Below are positions 6,803-7,842 of a stretch of 7,842 nucleotides of DNA, one piece after another (position 1 is the stretch's first letter; the number at the start of each line of letters is the position of its first letter). Both the position numbers and the translations under genes were made by a program. The DNA is from Xanthobacteraceae bacterium (lineage in GTDB: Bacteria > Pseudomonadota > Alphaproteobacteria > Rhizobiales > Xanthobacteraceae). The stretch spans positions 1 to 7,842 of the forward strand of contig JASHVC010000082.1 of the NCBI GenBank assembly GCA_030039655.1. The letters are read 5' to 3'. The notes below the pieces were generated by a model. It made no database searches. It was given only the letters and a program-made list of their open reading frames with translations, and was not told where the DNA came from.

Positions 6803-7804
6803 TTACTCAGCCTCGGCCGTCAGTTCCTTCGCCTTGGCGATCCAGCCTTCCACGCGGCCGGGAAGTCCAACTTCCTCGCCAACATTGTGTGCGGCGGTGG
6901 CCGACAGTTCGGCGATCTGCTGGAAGTGGAAGATGCCGAGGTCGTTAAGCTGTTTCTCAATGGTCGGCGAAATGCCGGGAAGCTTCTTCAAATCGTCGGC
7001 CACGCCGCGCGGGCCCGACAGTTGTTCGAAGCCAAGCTTGTTGGTTTCGGCCGGCAAATCCTCGGTAACCACCGGCTCGGCCTGGGCGCCGATATCGATG
7101 CCGCGCGCGCCCTGCGCCCGCGAGATGCCGTCAATCGCTGCCTTGGCGACGAGATCGCAATAAAGCGTGATGGCGCGGCTGGCGTCGTCGTTGCCGGGCA
7201 CCACGTAGGTAATGCCGTCGGGGTCGCAATTGGTGTCCACCACCGCCGCCACGGGAACGTTAAGGCGGCGCGCTTCCTTGATGGCGATGTCTTCCTTGTT
7301 GGTGTCGATGACAAAGACGAGGTCGGGCAGCCCGCCCATTTCCTTGATGCCGCCAAGCGCGCGGTCGAGCTTGTCGCGCTCGCGCTGCAGCGTCAGCCGC
7401 TCCTTTTTGGTGTAACCTTGAGCTTCGTTGGACGCGAGCATTTCGTCCAACTTGCGGAGCCGCTTGATCGAATTGGACACGGTCTTCCAGTTGGTCAGCG
7501 TGCCGCCAAGCCAGCGCGAATTGACGTAATATTGCGCCGAGCGCTTGGCCGCCTCGGCGATAGCGTCTTGCGCCTGGCGCTTGGTACCGACGAAGAGAAT
7601 TCGTCCGCCCTGCGCGACCGTATCGCTGATTGCCTGCAGCGCGCGATGCATCATCGGCACTGACTGGGTGAGATCGATGATATGGATGTTGTTGCGGGTG
7701 CCGAAGACGTACTCTGACATCTTCGGGTTCCAACGGTGGGCCTGATGGCCGAAGTGCACGCCAGCTTCCAAAAGCTGGCGCATGCTGAAATCTGGCAGCG
7801 CCAT
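6803..7804 (-). CDS. rpsB: 30S ribosomal protein S2 with C-terminal extension
   Basis: S2 binds the back of the 30S head-body junction and is needed for S1 attachment in E. coli. The core covers residues 1 to about 228: the start [14 protein letters not shown] at 8-21, the [12 protein letters not shown] segment at 95-106, and the second family signature from Pro160 to Pro184, including FVIDTNKE and EARRLNVP. E. coli S2 is about 240 residues, and this protein has 333. A linker at about 235-265 leads to a small domain at about 268-325 with a helix-hairpin-helix-like [20 protein letters not shown] and a second short repeat-like part, [10 protein letters not shown]. Such extensions are known in alphaproteobacterial S2, so it is not a fusion artefact. 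ATG 7804 has GGAG 9 bases upstream. The promoter lies beyond the window. In E. coli S2 represses its own operon, but no such site can be assigned in the 38 upstream bases here. Confidence 0.97.
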   Translation of the reverse strand: MALPDFSMRQLLEAGVHFGHQAHRWNPKMSEYVFGTRNNIHIIDLTQSVPMMHRALQAISDTVAQGGRILFVGTKRQAQDAIAEAAKRSAQYYVNSRWLGGTLTNWKTVSNSIKRLRKLDEMLASNEAQGYTKKERLTLQRERDKLDRALGGIKEMGGLPDLVFVIDTNKEDIAIKEARRLNVPVAAVVDTNCDPDGITYVVPGNDDASRAITLYCDLVAKAAIDGISRAQGARGIDIGAQAEPVVTEDLPAETNKLGFEQLSGPRGVADDLKKLPGISPTIEKQLNDLGIFHFQQIAELSATAAHNVGEEVGLPGRVEGWIAKAKELTAEAE

Positions 7805-7813
7805 TATGTAGTT

Positions 7814-7817
7814 CTCC
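7814..7817 (-). promoter_or_regulatory. Shine-Dalgarno for rpsB
   Basis: GGAG lies 9 bases before the rpsB ATG at 7804. The remaining bases up to the window edge contain only a weak 4-bp hairpin and no identifiable promoter. Confidence 0.6.
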
Positions 7818-7842
7818 GGTTGATCCGCCGCGGACCGATGAG

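Noticed and set aside
6746..7663. 305-codon open frame on the plus strand, opposite rpsB
   Set aside because: It is antisense to a clear, full-length S2 gene. Long antisense frames are expected in high-GC DNA, and the translation shows no recognisable domain or ribosome site.
1..7842. An undescribed system such as a defence locus, CRISPR array, prophage or toxin-antitoxin
   Set aside because: All long coding regions are recognised housekeeping genes in their standard order. No direct-repeat array, integrase, transposase or unknown gene cluster is present.

Overview
The window is a gene-dense piece of chromosome from an alphaproteobacterium, most likely of the order Hyphomicrobiales (Bradyrhizobium/Xanthobacteraceae-like). 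The placement rests on the gene order, the high G+C content, a long alphaproteobacterial C-terminal extension on ribosomal protein S2, short single-PDZ RseP, and a palindromic intergenic repeat of a kind I associate with that group. The placement is inference; no 16S or other taxonomic marker is present.

Every gene lies on the minus strand and reads from high to low coordinates: rpsB (S2) - tsf (EF-Ts) - pyrH (UMP kinase) - frr (ribosome recycling factor) - uppS (undecaprenyl diphosphate synthase) - cdsA (CDP-diacylglycerol synthase) - dxr (DXP reductoisomerase) - rseP (site-2 protease) - bamA (only the first 45 codons, cut by the left edge). This is the classic conserved proteobacterial translation-to-envelope cluster. 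I see no frameshift and no missing catalytic residue in any gene. No acquired gene is present; the only insertion-like sequence is the rpsB-tsf repeat.

The genes fall into two sections. The upstream half (rpsB, tsf, pyrH, frr) has gaps of 168, 66 and 41 bases and makes translation factors plus UMP kinase. The downstream half is tightly packed: frr/uppS and uppS/cdsA overlap by 3-4 bases, cdsA/dxr are 5 bases apart and dxr/rseP 32 apart, which suggests coupled translation. Its products build the envelope. Dxr starts the MEP isoprenoid pathway whose product feeds UppS, CdsA activates phosphatidic acid for phospholipid synthesis, RseP handles envelope-stress or membrane proteolysis, and BamA inserts outer-membrane proteins. 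A 148-base gap without an obvious terminator separates rseP from bamA.

The part not explained by genes is mainly the rpsB-tsf gap. About 143 of its 168 bases form an imperfect inverted repeat whose two arms are each palindromic, a REPIN-like architecture. A second, smaller hairpin sits between tsf and pyrH. Four genes use or probably use non-ATG starts (pyrH GTG, uppS TTG, cdsA GTG, probably rseP GTG). I found no previously undescribed system here; the region is ordinary core genome apart from the repeat.
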